DNA of 64,000 nt from the NCBI RefSeq assembly GCF_036017035.1, contig NZ_JAYXHS010000002.1, positions 186,001 to 250,000 on the forward strand. Reading direction: 5' to 3'. The position numbers and the translations under genes are program-made. The notes below the pieces were generated by a model. It did not search any database. It was not told where the DNA came from and was given only the letters and a program-made list of their open reading frames with translations. Positions 43,169 through 52,131 of this stretch are shown one piece after another. Numbering within the stretch: the stretch's first letter is position 1; the number at the start of each line of letters is the position of its first letter. The stretch comes from Viridibacterium silvisoli. GTDB taxonomy: Bacteria > Pseudomonadota > Gammaproteobacteria > Burkholderiales > Rhodocyclaceae.

Positions 43169-44031
43169 CAACGCTCCTTGGGGGCGATTGAAAGATGGCG
43201 ATAGGCGCGGGAGACCGTGCCAACGAGTTCATCGAGCCGCGGCGGTGTCGTCAGCTCGTGGCCGATGGAGCGTGTACGCACACGGATCGCTGCACGCTTC
43301 TCTCCATGTTTGACGGATTCGCGGCAGGCCGTGTCGGGCCGGAGCTGTGCGACCTGGTAGTCCCTGGCGCGTACGCTCAGTTGCACATCGAAGCTGCGCT
43401 GGATCTTGTACTTGGTCTTGCGCTTGGTCTTGCCGCGTGAATTGCTCCGCGTCTTGATGCGTTGACGCACCAGGTCCGAGATCTGCCAGCGCAGTACGGC
43501 GCCATCGGCGAGCGAGGCGGTACCGCTCAGCCAGTCGTCGCGGAAGTACGTGTCCTGGCAATTGCGCGGACTTTTCGGAAGTCCTCGTGGCATGTCGCTG
43601 GCCATGAGACTCTTGTTGTCCATCTCCGCGCCGCGCAGGTCGAGGCGTAGCACCACTTCCGACTTGGGTTGGATATCTTCTTTCAGCAAGGTCAGCCAGG
43701 GCAGCAGGAAGCGGTCGAGAGACGACGGAATGTCGATCTTGCGCAGCCGCCACCAGCTGATCCCCAGGCCCAGCGAGAGTAGCCACACCAGCAAGGGGGC
43801 AGGGCTGTCCGTCACGATGGCGGGAATCAGGCCGAGAGGCACGCTGATGAGGGTCAGCCAGCCCAGTGCTTTGCGCAGTCCGTCTCCGGCGCGGTCGAAG
43901 CGGGCAATGCCGCCAAGGAAGGGAATCCATTCCTCAAGCGACATGCTGGCATCGATTTCCTTTTCCTTTATCAGCGCACGTTGCCGTGCGTCGAGGCGTC
44001 GCCAGCTATTCCAGGCGGTCAGCAGGCTCAT
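43168..44031 (-). CDS. Membrane protein of unknown function
   Basis: A 287-residue protein with two hydrophobic helices close together (about residues 57-75 and 79-95, LGWLTLISVPLGLIPAIVTD and LLVWLLSLGLGISWW) and a long basic C-terminal region (TRSNSRGKTKRKTKYKIQRS). Both ends are likely cytoplasmic. I do not recognise it. It sits between a glycosyltransferase gene and the zinc-motif gene with overlapping starts on both sides. Confidence 0.72.
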   Translation of the reverse strand: MSLLTAWNSWRRLDARQRALIKEKEIDASMSLEEWIPFLGGIARFDRAGDGLRKALGWLTLISVPLGLIPAIVTDSPAPLLVWLLSLGLGISWWRLRKIDIPSSLDRFLLPWLTLLKEDIQPKSEVVLRLDLRGAEMDNKSLMASDMPRGLPKSPRNCQDTYFRDDWLSGTASLADGAVLRWQISDLVRQRIKTRSNSRGKTKRKTKYKIQRSFDVQLSVRARDYQVAQLRPDTACRESVKHGEKRAAIRVRTRSIGHELTTPPRLDELVGTVSRAYRHLSIAPKER

Positions 44032-45248
44032 GAATAAGCTCCGGCAAGCTCGTGAGGAGAAGTGATGGGAGGGCGGCTCGATGGAGAAGGCGAGAGCAAG
44101 GAGCCGTAGAGCTGGCGCAGGGAGGAGGTGCTCGCCGACCAGGTCAGCGTCTGCTCGAGCTGTTGTTGGCCACGCATACCCATGGCCCTGGCCGCGTCCG
44201 GATATTCGAGCAGCACGCGCAGGGCACGCGCCAGTTCGGCGGGGCGTCCCGGGTGCACCAGCCTGCCGATGTCCGCAGTCAGGATTTCACGTACGGCAGG
44301 GATATCGCTGGCGACGACGGGAGTGCCTTGTGCCATCGATTCGAGAATCTTCAAGGGGCAGCAGCCCTGCTCGAGATTGCGTGCGCATTCGGTCAGCGGC
44401 GCGACGCTGATCGCGGCGTGGGCGACCCAGCCCTTGAGCTCGGCGCGGCCGAGTCCGTGCTGCCATACGATGCGCTCATCCAGCCCGAGGCGCGTGGCGA
44501 GTTTGCGGAAAGGTTTTTCGAGACGGGGGTGTGATGACGAACAGATCACCAGTTGCAGATCGAGATCCGCGAGTCGTGCGAATGCCTGTAGCAAGACATC
44601 CAGCCCTTGCCATGCCTGCAGGGCACCGAAATAGATGAGATAGCGTTCGGGCGCACTTGCCGGCCGTGCGGCTTGCAGGCGGACTGGTTCTGCACCATTG
44701 CGGATGACCGTGATGCGCTGGTGCGCTGCACCCATGCGGACGAGATTGTCGGCAATCGTCTCGGAGGGCGTCACGATGCTGTCGGCATTTTCCCAGCAGA
44801 AGCGCTCGGCGCGGCGGATCTTGTCCAGTGTTCGTGGCGAGAGCAGGGGATAGGTGCTCGGCAGTTCGATCGACGGCAGGCCGTTCACCTCGTAGACCGT
44901 ACGGTAGCGGTGCGGCCGATCGAGAATGGGGACGCCGCTCCACGGGTCACGGAAGTGACAGATTTCCAGCGAGGCGTCGAGGCTGGCGAGCGTTGCGGCA
45001 AGCTGCTGGCCGAAGTGCTGCGTTCGGTCAACGAGGTTGTCGTGCTGCGAAATATGGCGCAGGACTTCTACGGAGCCTTCGCGTCCATGCGCCGGCAAGG
45101 AGGCGTCACCCAGCACATATAGCAGGCCGCCGCCAAAGGTGTCGAACAAGGTGCCTGCGAAGCGCTCGATGTGCGTGGCCGCACCTTTCGGCGATGGCAC
45201 ACGGTCGAACGACGCGTAGAGCGCGCGGTGGGCTGGCGAGGGATTCAT
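44028..45248 (-). CDS. Group 1 (GT4-type) glycosyltransferase, first gene of the glycan operon
   Basis: A 406-residue GT4-type enzyme: FDRVPSPKGAATHIERFAGT at the start, VYEVNGLPSIELPSTYPLL, DSIVTPSETIADNLV, RITVIRNGAEPVR, LIYFGALQAWQGLDVLLQAF, and the donor site with CCPLKILESMAQGTPVVASD. It is the promoter-proximal gene of the six-gene operon (its stop overlaps the next start, ATGA). The acceptor could be a lipid carrier for an exopolysaccharide or a protein; no flippase or polymerase gene is nearby. Confidence 0.87.
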   Translation of the reverse strand: MNPSPAHRALYASFDRVPSPKGAATHIERFAGTLFDTFGGGLLYVLGDASLPAHGREGSVEVLRHISQHDNLVDRTQHFGQQLAATLASLDASLEICHFRDPWSGVPILDRPHRYRTVYEVNGLPSIELPSTYPLLSPRTLDKIRRAERFCWENADSIVTPSETIADNLVRMGAAHQRITVIRNGAEPVRLQAARPASAPERYLIYFGALQAWQGLDVLLQAFARLADLDLQLVICSSSHPRLEKPFRKLATRLGLDERIVWQHGLGRAELKGWVAHAAISVAPLTECARNLEQGCCPLKILESMAQGTPVVASDIPAVREILTADIGRLVHPGRPAELARALRVLLEYPDAARAMGMRGQQQLEQTLTWSASTSSLRQLYGSLLSPSPSSRPPITSPHELAGAYS

Positions 45249-45344
45249 GGGGGGCCATGGTAGACAGTCGCCTCGTTGTCCTGCAAGCCGGCGGTCGGCC
45301 GCTGCCCATGTGTGCGCACAGGCAGGCGGCGCGTCTCCGCAGCC

Positions 45345-46376
45345 TCAGTAACGGGGGCGAGGGGCTGCGCCTGACATCAGACGTTCCCAGTACGAGGCGC
45401 GCTTCTGCACGTCCTCGACCGGTGCCAGCCAGAACATCTTGTCGGAGTCTCGCATTGTCTTGTTAGGCGTCTCGCGCAAGGTGTTAGCGAAACCTTGCTC
45501 TTCCGTGAGCTGACCGGACACGCCCGGCGTCAGCATGTGGTTGATCCACGCCTCGGCAAGGCCGCGATTGCTCGCCTGGCTCATGATGGCCCAGCAGTCG
45601 AGCCAGGCCAGCGCACCTTCGCTGGGCATCACGTAGCCGATATCCGCGCCGGCGGCGCGTAGCAGCTTGAGTTGCTGCTCGCCGTAGTTGCCGTAGATCA
45701 GTGCGATTTCATTGTCGCGGAAGATATCCACGACTTCTTCTGGCTGGCTGTAGAACTTGAGTACGTTGCTGCGCAGGCTGATGAGTTTGTCGAGCACCTG
45801 GCGGAACTGGGAGGTGTTCAGGTTGAAGGGATCAGGCAAGCCCAATGCAAGTGCGGTGAAGCTGAAACTGTGACTGCTGCTGTTGTAGGCCAGCACCTTG
45901 CCGCGATAGCGCGGATCCCACATGGCATTCATCGACGTGGGGGTTTCGGTGACGAGCTTGCGGTTGTAGATCAAGCCCATCGCCGAATAGGTGAACGGCA
46001 CGCCATAAATGTGCCCCTCGCGGGCGAGGCCGGGAATGGAGGCCAGGTTGCGGAAGCGCGGCAGTTGCCTGCGCACGTTCGGGATGTTGCGCAGCTGGAG
46101 GGGCGTGACCAGCCCCTTGTCGATGAAGCGGCGCAGTTCGACGCTGTTCAGTGCGATGACATCGAAATCACCGCCGTTATTGTGGCGCCCTTTGTTCCAG
46201 AGCTCGTCGTCGGTGCTGACCACGCTGAGCTCGACGATGGCGTTGTGCGCGGCTTCGAAGCTGCGGATGGTTTCGGGGCTGGCGTAGCCTGGCCAGGCGA
46301 GAACGCGTAGCGTCTCCATGGCCAATGCCGGCTTGCAGAACAGCAATACCACCAAGACGAAAACTCGAACCATCAT
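45345..46376 (-). CDS. PotD-like periplasmic substrate-binding protein
   Basis: A 343-residue binding protein of the spermidine/putrescine (PotD/PotF) type: signal peptide MMVRVFVLVVLLFCKPALA, then LRVLAWPGYASPETIRSFEA, WNKGRHNNGGDFDVIALNSV, GVPFTYSAMGLIYNRK and EGALAWLDCWAIMSQASNRG. No polyamine permease or ATPase genes are nearby. Head-to-head with a diguanylate cyclase gene, which suggests a sensory rather than transport role, as in other PotD-like sensors (inference). Two adjacent ATGs are equally possible starts. Confidence 0.88.
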   Translation of the reverse strand: MMVRVFVLVVLLFCKPALAMETLRVLAWPGYASPETIRSFEAAHNAIVELSVVSTDDELWNKGRHNNGGDFDVIALNSVELRRFIDKGLVTPLQLRNIPNVRRQLPRFRNLASIPGLAREGHIYGVPFTYSAMGLIYNRKLVTETPTSMNAMWDPRYRGKVLAYNSSSHSFSFTALALGLPDPFNLNTSQFRQVLDKLISLRSNVLKFYSQPEEVVDIFRDNEIALIYGNYGEQQLKLLRAAGADIGYVMPSEGALAWLDCWAIMSQASNRGLAEAWINHMLTPGVSGQLTEEQGFANTLRETPNKTMRDSDKMFWLAPVEDVQKRASYWERLMSGAAPRPRY

Positions 46377-46740
46377 GCTGCGGAAGCTCCTGCGGCATCA
46401 CATCGGTGAGACCATGACGTTGGCGTGGCGCATCGTTGCGTCCTGCCATGCGGGTGTCTGACACCCGGATCGCGGCGTATTCAGCGTGCGCTCAAACATA
46501 CATCATATTTCTTGCCGGGGTGTCTCCGTTGTTGCGCAATTGTGTCGCAGTGTTTCGCAGGGCAGATCGATACCTGTGGAGTGGCTGATTTCCGTCACAC
46601 AGAGCGGAGATCGCGCGTGCAGCGTTGAGAATTTCACACCCGAGCATCGTATTGTGCTGCCTCGGGCTGTAGCGCCCGAACGACAGGGCCGATGATGTGC
46701 GTATCGCGCTCTGTCAGCGCGCCATTTTCTTCAGCCCATC
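46377..46740. other. 364-bp intergenic region between divergent genes
   Basis: No convincing gene. It should hold promoters for the PotD-like and the diguanylate cyclase gene. The only clear structure is the 17-bp palindrome CGGGTGT-CTG-ACACCCG at 46451-46467, which could be an operator or a short hairpin. Confidence 0.55.
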
Positions 46741-47610
46741 GTGACCAGGCCACGCCCCGGAAAACAGCTTCGCTGGCTACAGGATCATCGCCAGTCCATC
46801 CTCGATCTCGGCATCCTCGCGGGTGCCGTAGGCGTGCTGTGCATGGGTGTAGCCAGTCTCGATCTAACCGGTTGGCTGGCGGCGCTGGATGCCAGGCATC
46901 CGGCGTGGCACGTCTTGCCGTTAGTCGTCCTGATGGGCTTGTCCTCTCCGCTGGTGCTGGTGTTTGCCTGGCGGCGCTGGCGCGAACTTGACGACATGAT
47001 GGCCGATGCGGACACCGACGGCCTGACCGGACTGCACAACCGTCGCAAGACCGAGCGACTCCTTGAGCGCGAGTTCGATCGTGCCCTGCGTTACGCGCGC
47101 CCGCTGTCGCTGGTCATGTTCGACGTCGATCACTTCAAGCGCATCAATGACTCCCTGGGACACCCTGCCGGTGATCTGGTGCTTGCGGGTATCGCGCGGC
47201 GCATTCAGCGCAAGATGCGCGCGACCGATCATCTGGGGCGTTGGGGCGGCGAAGAGTTCTTGCTGATCTGCCCGGAGACCGACACGGAGGGCGCCATGCA
47301 GATCGCCGACCGTATGCGCCGTGCGATTCGCCGCAAGGCCTTTTCCTCGGCTGGTCTGGTGACCGCCAGTTTCGGCATCGGTAGTCACAGCGGTGAGGGC
47401 AACGTTGATGTGCTGGTGCAGCGCGCCGACCAGTGGCTCTATGCCGCCAAGCAGCGCGGCCGCGATTGCGTGGTCAGCCACCTGAATGCAGGCGACGATG
47501 CGGGTGTATTCCTGCAGCAGGACGTGGGCGTGAGCAGCATCGGGCCGGGCACGCGTCTGTCGAACATGCTGTCGACGATTGCCGCGCCGATGCGCAGGGC
47601 GCGCGGCTGA
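46741..47610 (+). CDS. Membrane diguanylate cyclase (GGDEF)
   Basis: A 289-residue protein with two N-terminal helices (about residues 22-42 and 58-76) joined by a short loop, then a GGDEF domain. The active-site loop is GGEEF at residues 169-173, metal-binding FDVDHFKRIND lies before it, and an intact inhibitory I-site (Arg160 to Asp163, RATD) sits five residues upstream. It is therefore predicted to make cyclic di-GMP with product inhibition. The start is GTG; no ATG suits. Divergent from a PotD-like protein that may feed it a signal. Confidence 0.88.
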   Translation: MTRPRPGKQLRWLQDHRQSILDLGILAGAVGVLCMGVASLDLTGWLAALDARHPAWHVLPLVVLMGLSSPLVLVFAWRRWRELDDMMADADTDGLTGLHNRRKTERLLEREFDRALRYARPLSLVMFDVDHFKRINDSLGHPAGDLVLAGIARRIQRKMRATDHLGRWGGEEFLLICPETDTEGAMQIADRMRRAIRRKAFSSAGLVTASFGIGSHSGEGNVDVLVQRADQWLYAAKQRGRDCVVSHLNAGDDAGVFLQQDVGVSSIGPGTRLSNMLSTIAAPMRRARG

Positions 47611-47646
47611 ATCAACGCTCTTTTTTTGCAGATTTTCAGTGGGTAG

Positions 47647-47767
47647 GGAGCCTGTAAAAATGGAGCGAGCGCGCAGCTGGCTAGGCGGCTCGCGCAGAGC
47701 AGCGCTCAGGCACGGCGAGCGAGCCAACAACGCCAGCTGCGGGCGCAGCCCATTTTCTACGGGTTCC
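47647..47767. repeat. About 120-bp imperfect palindromic element covering the holA stop
   Basis: Outer arms GGAGCCTGTAAAAATGG and, inverted, GGAACCCGTAGAAAATGG, with a second inner pair around CGCAGCTGG / CCAGCTGCG. The holA stop codon TAG lies inside the right arm. It could be a small non-autonomous insertion or a structured transcription end. Confidence 0.55.
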
Positions 47768-48773
47768 CAGCGCGGACGCGCAGGGAAAGCTGCAGGAATT
47801 CATCCCACACGTCGCCGGTCGTCAAGCCCTTGACCATGCGGTCTATGCGCGCGGCATGCATCAGCGCGGCACGCAGGGCGCCGCCACGAAGCCTTTGCAC
47901 GGCGCGCTTGCATAGCATCTGGCGGGGGCCGAAGACGCGTTCGTTTTTCAGGGCCATATCGACAGGCTGGCCGCTGTCCATGGCGGCACGCACATTGGCC
48001 AGGGTGCGGATTTCATTGGCCATCGCCCACAACACCAGTGGCGTCGCGGCACCTTCTCCCTGCAGGCCTTCCAGCAAGCGTGCGCAGCGCGCCGCATCGC
48101 CCTCCAGCAAGGCTGTGCGCAGTTTCTCGGTGTCATAGCGGGCAACGTGCAGCACGGCATCTTCGACCTGTTCCAGCGTCAGTGCGCACTCTCCGTAGAG
48201 CAAGGCCAGTTTCTGCAGCTCCTGGTGGGCAGCGAGCAGGTTGCCTTCTACATGCTCGGCAATGAAGACGAGCGCTTCGCGCGGTGCAGTCTGCTGCTGG
48301 CGGGCGAGGCGGCTGGCGATCCATTGCGGCAGTTCGTTGAGTTGCGGTGCATTGCACTCGACCGTGACACCGGCTTCGCTCAACGCTACGAACCAGCCGA
48401 GCTTGCGCGCAGCCCAGTCCATGTGCGGCAGGGTGACCAGGGTGATCACACCGCCATGCGGATCGACTTCCTTCGAGAAGCGCGTGAGCACGTCGCCGCC
48501 ATCGCGGCCGGGCTTGCCGGTGGGGATGCGCAGGTCGACCAGCTTGAGATCACCGAATAGCGACATATTGCCGCCCGCGAGATTGAACTGGTCCCACTTG
48601 AAGCCTTGCGTCACGACCAGCACTTCGCGTTCGGTGACGCCCTTGGCGCGCGCAGCGGCGCGGATCGCGTCGCCTGCTTCGATTGTCAGCAGTGGCTCAT
48701 CGCCATGCACGACGTAGAGCGGCGCCAGCTCACGCTCAAGGTGACTCGCCAGTTGCTCGGGGCGCAGATTCAT
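47757..48773 (-). CDS. holA: DNA polymerase III subunit delta HolA
   Basis: A 338-residue clamp-loader subunit: starts MNLRPEQLASHLERELAPLY then VVHGDEPLLTIEAGDAIRAA, the HolA signature near residues 20-40, followed by an AAA-like region and a helical C-terminal domain (LWAMANEIRTLANVRAAMDS). It opens the sliding clamp with gamma and delta-prime. The ATG overlaps the lptE stop by one base (TAATG). The last residues and stop lie in a palindromic element. Confidence 0.92.
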   Translation of the reverse strand: MNLRPEQLASHLERELAPLYVVHGDEPLLTIEAGDAIRAAARAKGVTEREVLVVTQGFKWDQFNLAGGNMSLFGDLKLVDLRIPTGKPGRDGGDVLTRFSKEVDPHGGVITLVTLPHMDWAARKLGWFVALSEAGVTVECNAPQLNELPQWIASRLARQQQTAPREALVFIAEHVEGNLLAAHQELQKLALLYGECALTLEQVEDAVLHVARYDTEKLRTALLEGDAARCARLLEGLQGEGAATPLVLWAMANEIRTLANVRAAMDSGQPVDMALKNERVFGPRQMLCKRAVQRLRGGALRAALMHAARIDRMVKGLTTGDVWDEFLQLSLRVRAGNP

Positions 48774-49375
48774 TACGGGCGGGCACCCGGGCCGATCGGT
48801 ACGCCGGAAACTGCTGGTTCGGCATCGGGCGCAACCGGAGTCATGCGGACTGCGGCAAGGCGGCGGCTGATCTGCTGCACGAGGTCGCTCTGCATGTCGC
48901 GATAGAGCAGGGCTTCTTCCTGATCCTTGGCGAGAACGATGCTGTCGCTGTAGGTGATGTCGCGGGTGATGTTGATCTGTTGCAGCGGCAGGACTTCCCT
49001 GCCGGCCTTGTCATGCAGGCGGAACGCGAAGCGCTTGCGCAGCTGGTATTCGCGCACCGTACCGGTCGGGCCGAGCGACAGGATGGCTTTCTCCTGGCTG
49101 TCCTCCAGCACCACGAAGCGCACTTCTGCATCTTCGCGCTTGTCCACGGCCACGGTCGTGCCGGAAGTCCTGATCTGGCGCTTCAGGTCAGCAGCCAGTT
49201 CCGAATACGGACTCATTTCAAGATAGATCGTCTTGAAAGCCATCGGCTTGGGGCCGCGCAGCTGGAAGCCGCAGGCACTCAGTACGAGGGCGATGAAAGC
49301 AATCAGGACGAAGGAAAGAAGGGCGGACGGGGCGCTGGTGGGCTTGCAGAAAGGGGTGCGCAGGGCGGACGTCAT
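48773..49375 (-). CDS. lptE: LPS-assembly lipoprotein LptE
   Basis: A 200-residue outer-membrane lipoprotein that plugs LptD for LPS insertion. Signal peptide with lipobox LSAC (lipidated Cys35), then the characteristic CGFQLRGPKPMAFKTIYLEM. Mature length fits the family. The ATG of MTSALR is used; earlier starts would bury the signal peptide. It is usually co-transcribed behind leuS, which is 5.5 kb away here. Confidence 0.92.
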   Translation of the reverse strand: MTSALRTPFCKPTSAPSALLSFVLIAFIALVLSACGFQLRGPKPMAFKTIYLEMSPYSELAADLKRQIRTSGTTVAVDKREDAEVRFVVLEDSQEKAILSLGPTGTVREYQLRKRFAFRLHDKAGREVLPLQQINITRDITYSDSIVLAKDQEEALLYRDMQSDLVQQISRRLAAVRMTPVAPDAEPAVSGVPIGPGARP

Positions 49376-49502
49376 CAGCGTGAATCCATTAATCAGGCGG
49401 ATCGCCATTCTACGGCTTCCGGCCCTGTCGCAGGAAACCGACACGAACAAGCCCGGTCTTATCGGGCATGCTGATCATTGACATGGCAACGGAGGTGCGG
49501 AG

Positions 49503-50087
49503 ATGAAGGCGGGCGGGATGGGTTTCGGGCAGGGCCTTGCTGGTTTTGGCTGGCGGCGATGCTTCTTGCTGGCAGCCTTGCTGGGGGGCTTCGTCGGCCC
49601 GGCCATGGCAAGCGATCTGACGCTGGAGGCGACGCCTGAGTTGCCCGTCAAGCTACGCTTCGTGCAGATCGACAAGTTTGCGACAAGCCGTTTCGACCGC
49701 GAGCCTGCAGGACGTCGCGATGCGATGCTCACCGAGTTGGGGAAATACGCGCAGCAAGCGGTGGCGCCACGCCTGCCCGCTGGCCAGACTCTGCAGATTG
49801 ATGTGCTCGACCTTAAACGTGCAGGCTCGTCTGCGCGCAACGCGCGGGGCACGCCGGGCGGGGCGGGCGATATTCGTGTCATTCGCGAAACGGACCCGCC
49901 GCGCATCGACCTGAGCTTCAGGCTGCTCGATGCCAGCGGTGGGGTCGTGCGGACGGAGACGCGCAAGCTGCGCGACATGAACTACCTGAGCTACGGCGAC
50001 TTCGGTGATTCCGATCCGCTGCGCTACGAGAAGCGCCTGCTGGACGACTGGGTCGATCGCGATTTCCCGAAACAGAAGCGGAAATGA
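49503..50087 (+). CDS. DUF3016 family exported protein (copy 1)
   Basis: A 194-residue exported protein with signal peptide (FLLAALLGGFVGPAMAS) and DUF3016 features: VKLRFVQIDKFATSRFDREP, IRVIRETDPPRIDLSFRLLD, ETRKLRDMNYLSYGDFG and ending RYEKRLLDDWVDRDFPK. Function unknown. A second, divergent member of the family is encoded 8 kb to the right in the same direction. Standing alone, divergent from lptE. Confidence 0.88.
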   Translation: MKAGGMGFGQGLAGFGWRRCFLLAALLGGFVGPAMASDLTLEATPELPVKLRFVQIDKFATSRFDREPAGRRDAMLTELGKYAQQAVAPRLPAGQTLQIDVLDLKRAGSSARNARGTPGGAGDIRVIRETDPPRIDLSFRLLDASGGVVRTETRKLRDMNYLSYGDFGDSDPLRYEKRLLDDWVDRDFPKQKRK

Positions 50088-50141
50088 GCGAGGCGGGTGC
50101 GCAGGCTGACGGCCCGCGTACCCTCCGCTTTGCCGATCTGC

Positions 50142-51527
50142 TCAGCGACCCACCATGTCGCCGGGTACGACCCAGCGGTCGAAGTCTTCGCCGCTCACAT
50201 GACCTGACGCGACAGCTGCTTCGCGCAAGCTCGTGCCTTCCTTGTGGGCCTTCTTCGCGATGTAGGCCGCCTTGTCGTAGCCGATGTGCGTGTTCAGTGC
50301 TGTCACCAGCATTAGCGAGCGTGCCACCAGCTCGTCGATGCGCGCGCGGTTCGGTTCGATGCCCACGGCGCAGTGGTCGTTGAAGCTGACCATGCCGTCC
50401 GCGAGCAGGCGCACGCTCTGCAGGAAGTTGTGCGCCACCATCGGGCGGAAGACGTTGAGTTCGAAATTGCCCGAGGCGCCGCCGATGTTGATGGCGACGT
50501 CATTGCCGAACACCTGCGCGGCAAGCATGGTGACTGCCTCGCTCTGCGTCGGATTGACCTTGCCCGGCATGATGGACGAGCCCGGCTCGTTCTCGGGAAT
50601 GCTGATCTCGCCAATGCCGCTGCGCGGGCCACTGGCCAGCCAGCGCACGTCGTTGGCGATCTTCATCATGCTGGCGGCCAGCGTCTTCAGCGCGCCATGG
50701 GCGTGCACCAGTGCATCGCAGGCAGCCATCACCTCGAACTTGTTCGGTGCAGTGACGAAGGGCAGGCCAGTGAGCCGCGCCAGTTCGGCTGCCACCTGTT
50801 CGGCATAACCTTTCGGCGCATTGAGGCCGGTGCCGACAGCGGTGCCGCCCAGCGCCAGTTCGCAGAGATGCGGCAGAGCTGCGCGTACGTGGCGCTCACC
50901 CTGTGCGAGCTGCGCGACCCAGCCGGAGATCTCCTGACCCAGCGTAAGCGGCGTGGCGTCCTGCAGGTGGGTACGACCGATCTTCACGATGTCATCGAAG
51001 TCGCGCGACTTGTTTTCCAGCGTGGCGCGCAGCTTCGCGATGGCAGGCAGCAGCTTGTGCGTGAGGGCTTCGACGGCAGCGACGTGCATGGCGGTGGGGA
51101 ACACGTCATTGCTCGACTGGCTGCGATTGACGTCGTCGTTCGGGTGCACCTTGCGCCCCTCGCCGCGTTCGCCGCCCAGCAATTCGCTGGCGCGATTGGC
51201 CAGCACTTCGTTGACGTTCATATTGGTCTGCGTGCCCGAGCCGGTCTGCCACACCACCAGCGGGAATTCCTGCGGATGCTTGCCGGCAATGACTTCATCG
51301 GCGGCGGCGATGATGGCCTCCGTCTTCTGTGCGTCCTGCAGGCCGAGGGCATGATTGACCTTGGCCGAAGCACGCTTGACCTGCGCCAGCGCGCGGATGA
51401 TTTCACGTGGCTGCTGCTCGCCGGAGATATCGAAGTTCTGCAGCGAGCGCTGTGTCTGCGCGCCCCACAGGCGCTCGGCGGGTACGTCGATCGGGCCAAA
51501 GGTGTCGCGTTCGGAACGTGTGCTCAT
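50142..51527 (-). CDS. fumC: Class II fumarate hydratase FumC
   Basis: A 461-residue iron-free fumarase that hydrates fumarate to malate in the TCA cycle. Signature GSSIMPGKVNPTQSEA is intact, as are SSNDVFPTAMH and GRTHLQDATPLTLGQEISGW. It lies 57 bp behind a fagA-like gene with a Fur box, the same order as the iron-regulated fagA-fumC operon of Pseudomonas, where this iron-independent enzyme replaces iron-sulfur fumarases in iron starvation. Confidence 0.96.
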   Translation of the reverse strand: MSTRSERDTFGPIDVPAERLWGAQTQRSLQNFDISGEQQPREIIRALAQVKRASAKVNHALGLQDAQKTEAIIAAADEVIAGKHPQEFPLVVWQTGSGTQTNMNVNEVLANRASELLGGERGEGRKVHPNDDVNRSQSSNDVFPTAMHVAAVEALTHKLLPAIAKLRATLENKSRDFDDIVKIGRTHLQDATPLTLGQEISGWVAQLAQGERHVRAALPHLCELALGGTAVGTGLNAPKGYAEQVAAELARLTGLPFVTAPNKFEVMAACDALVHAHGALKTLAASMMKIANDVRWLASGPRSGIGEISIPENEPGSSIMPGKVNPTQSEAVTMLAAQVFGNDVAINIGGASGNFELNVFRPMVAHNFLQSVRLLADGMVSFNDHCAVGIEPNRARIDELVARSLMLVTALNTHIGYDKAAYIAKKAHKEGTSLREAAVASGHVSGEDFDRWVVPGDMVGR

Positions 51528-51584
51528 GGTGCGGGGGCTTTCTTCAAGGCGTTACGAGAAGGAACTGGCGTTTCAGTCGGGCTT

Positions 51585-51968
51585 TCAGTCTGCCGCACCG
51601 GATGCGGTGTCGTCTGCCGGCGTGATGTCGAGACGGACCAGTTTGAAGCGTAGCTCGGCTAGCTGACGCTGCTGGCTTTCGCCTTTCACGATGCGCACCA
51701 TCTGGTCCAGCGGCTGGTAGATGTGATCGAGACAGAGGCTGCGCCAGTACAGCGGCAGGGACGGGTCGGCCGCCGTGGTGAGCAGCAGATTGGCCGTCGT
51801 GTGCGCCATCTGCCACAGCGGGTAGTCCGTATTGGCATGCAGCCAGCGTCCTGTCGTCAGATATTGGTCCAGCAGGCGCGGCTCGCAGGGAAACAGGGAC
51901 AGCCGCACGCGCATGCCCATCCAGCGCCATTTCTCGACGGGCGACAAGTGACAGAAGTAATGGCGCAT
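51585..51968 (-). CDS. fagA: FagA-like small protein, Fur-regulated
   Basis: A 127-residue protein without signal peptide or helices (CHLSPVEKWRWMGMRVRLSL, LLDQYLTTGRWL, LYWRSLCLDHIYQPLDQM). By position directly before fumC and behind a strong Fur box it corresponds to FagA (Fur-associated gene) of Pseudomonas, whose function is unknown; the sequence pattern with WRxxCLDxxxxPL fits my memory of FagA but I cannot align it. The ATG has a TGAGG ribosome site. Confidence 0.7.
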   Translation of the reverse strand: MRHYFCHLSPVEKWRWMGMRVRLSLFPCEPRLLDQYLTTGRWLHANTDYPLWQMAHTTANLLLTTAADPSLPLYWRSLCLDHIYQPLDQMVRIVKGESQQRQLAELRFKLVRLDITPADDTASGAAD

Positions 51969-51986
51969 GGCGGCCTCAATCAATTA

Positions 51987-52005
51987 AATAAGAATCATTA
52001 TCATT
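51987..52005. promoter_or_regulatory. Fur box
   Basis: AATAAGAATCATTATCATT, read on the other strand as AATGATAATGATTCTTATT, matches the 19-bp Fur consensus in nearly all symmetric positions. It lies about 20-40 bp upstream of fagA and about 130 bp before a rightward small gene; Fur-Fe2+ would repress here when iron is plentiful. Confidence 0.82.
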
Positions 52006-52131
52006 TGATGTGAGTGCAATGGCAAGGGCCTTCGCGGGCCGATCATTCCGCTATGCGGTGAGCGCCTGATCGCCCCTGCGCCGACATCAATTGCCACTCA
52101 AGAACCAGCCACATTCCGCGTTAACCGGAAG

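Noticed and set aside
50373..51653. Long open frame opposite fumC
   Set aside because: It is antisense to an intact conserved gene. High GC content leaves such frames open; no family motif or signal is visible in it. The same holds for long frames opposite the two flavin monooxygenases and tauD.
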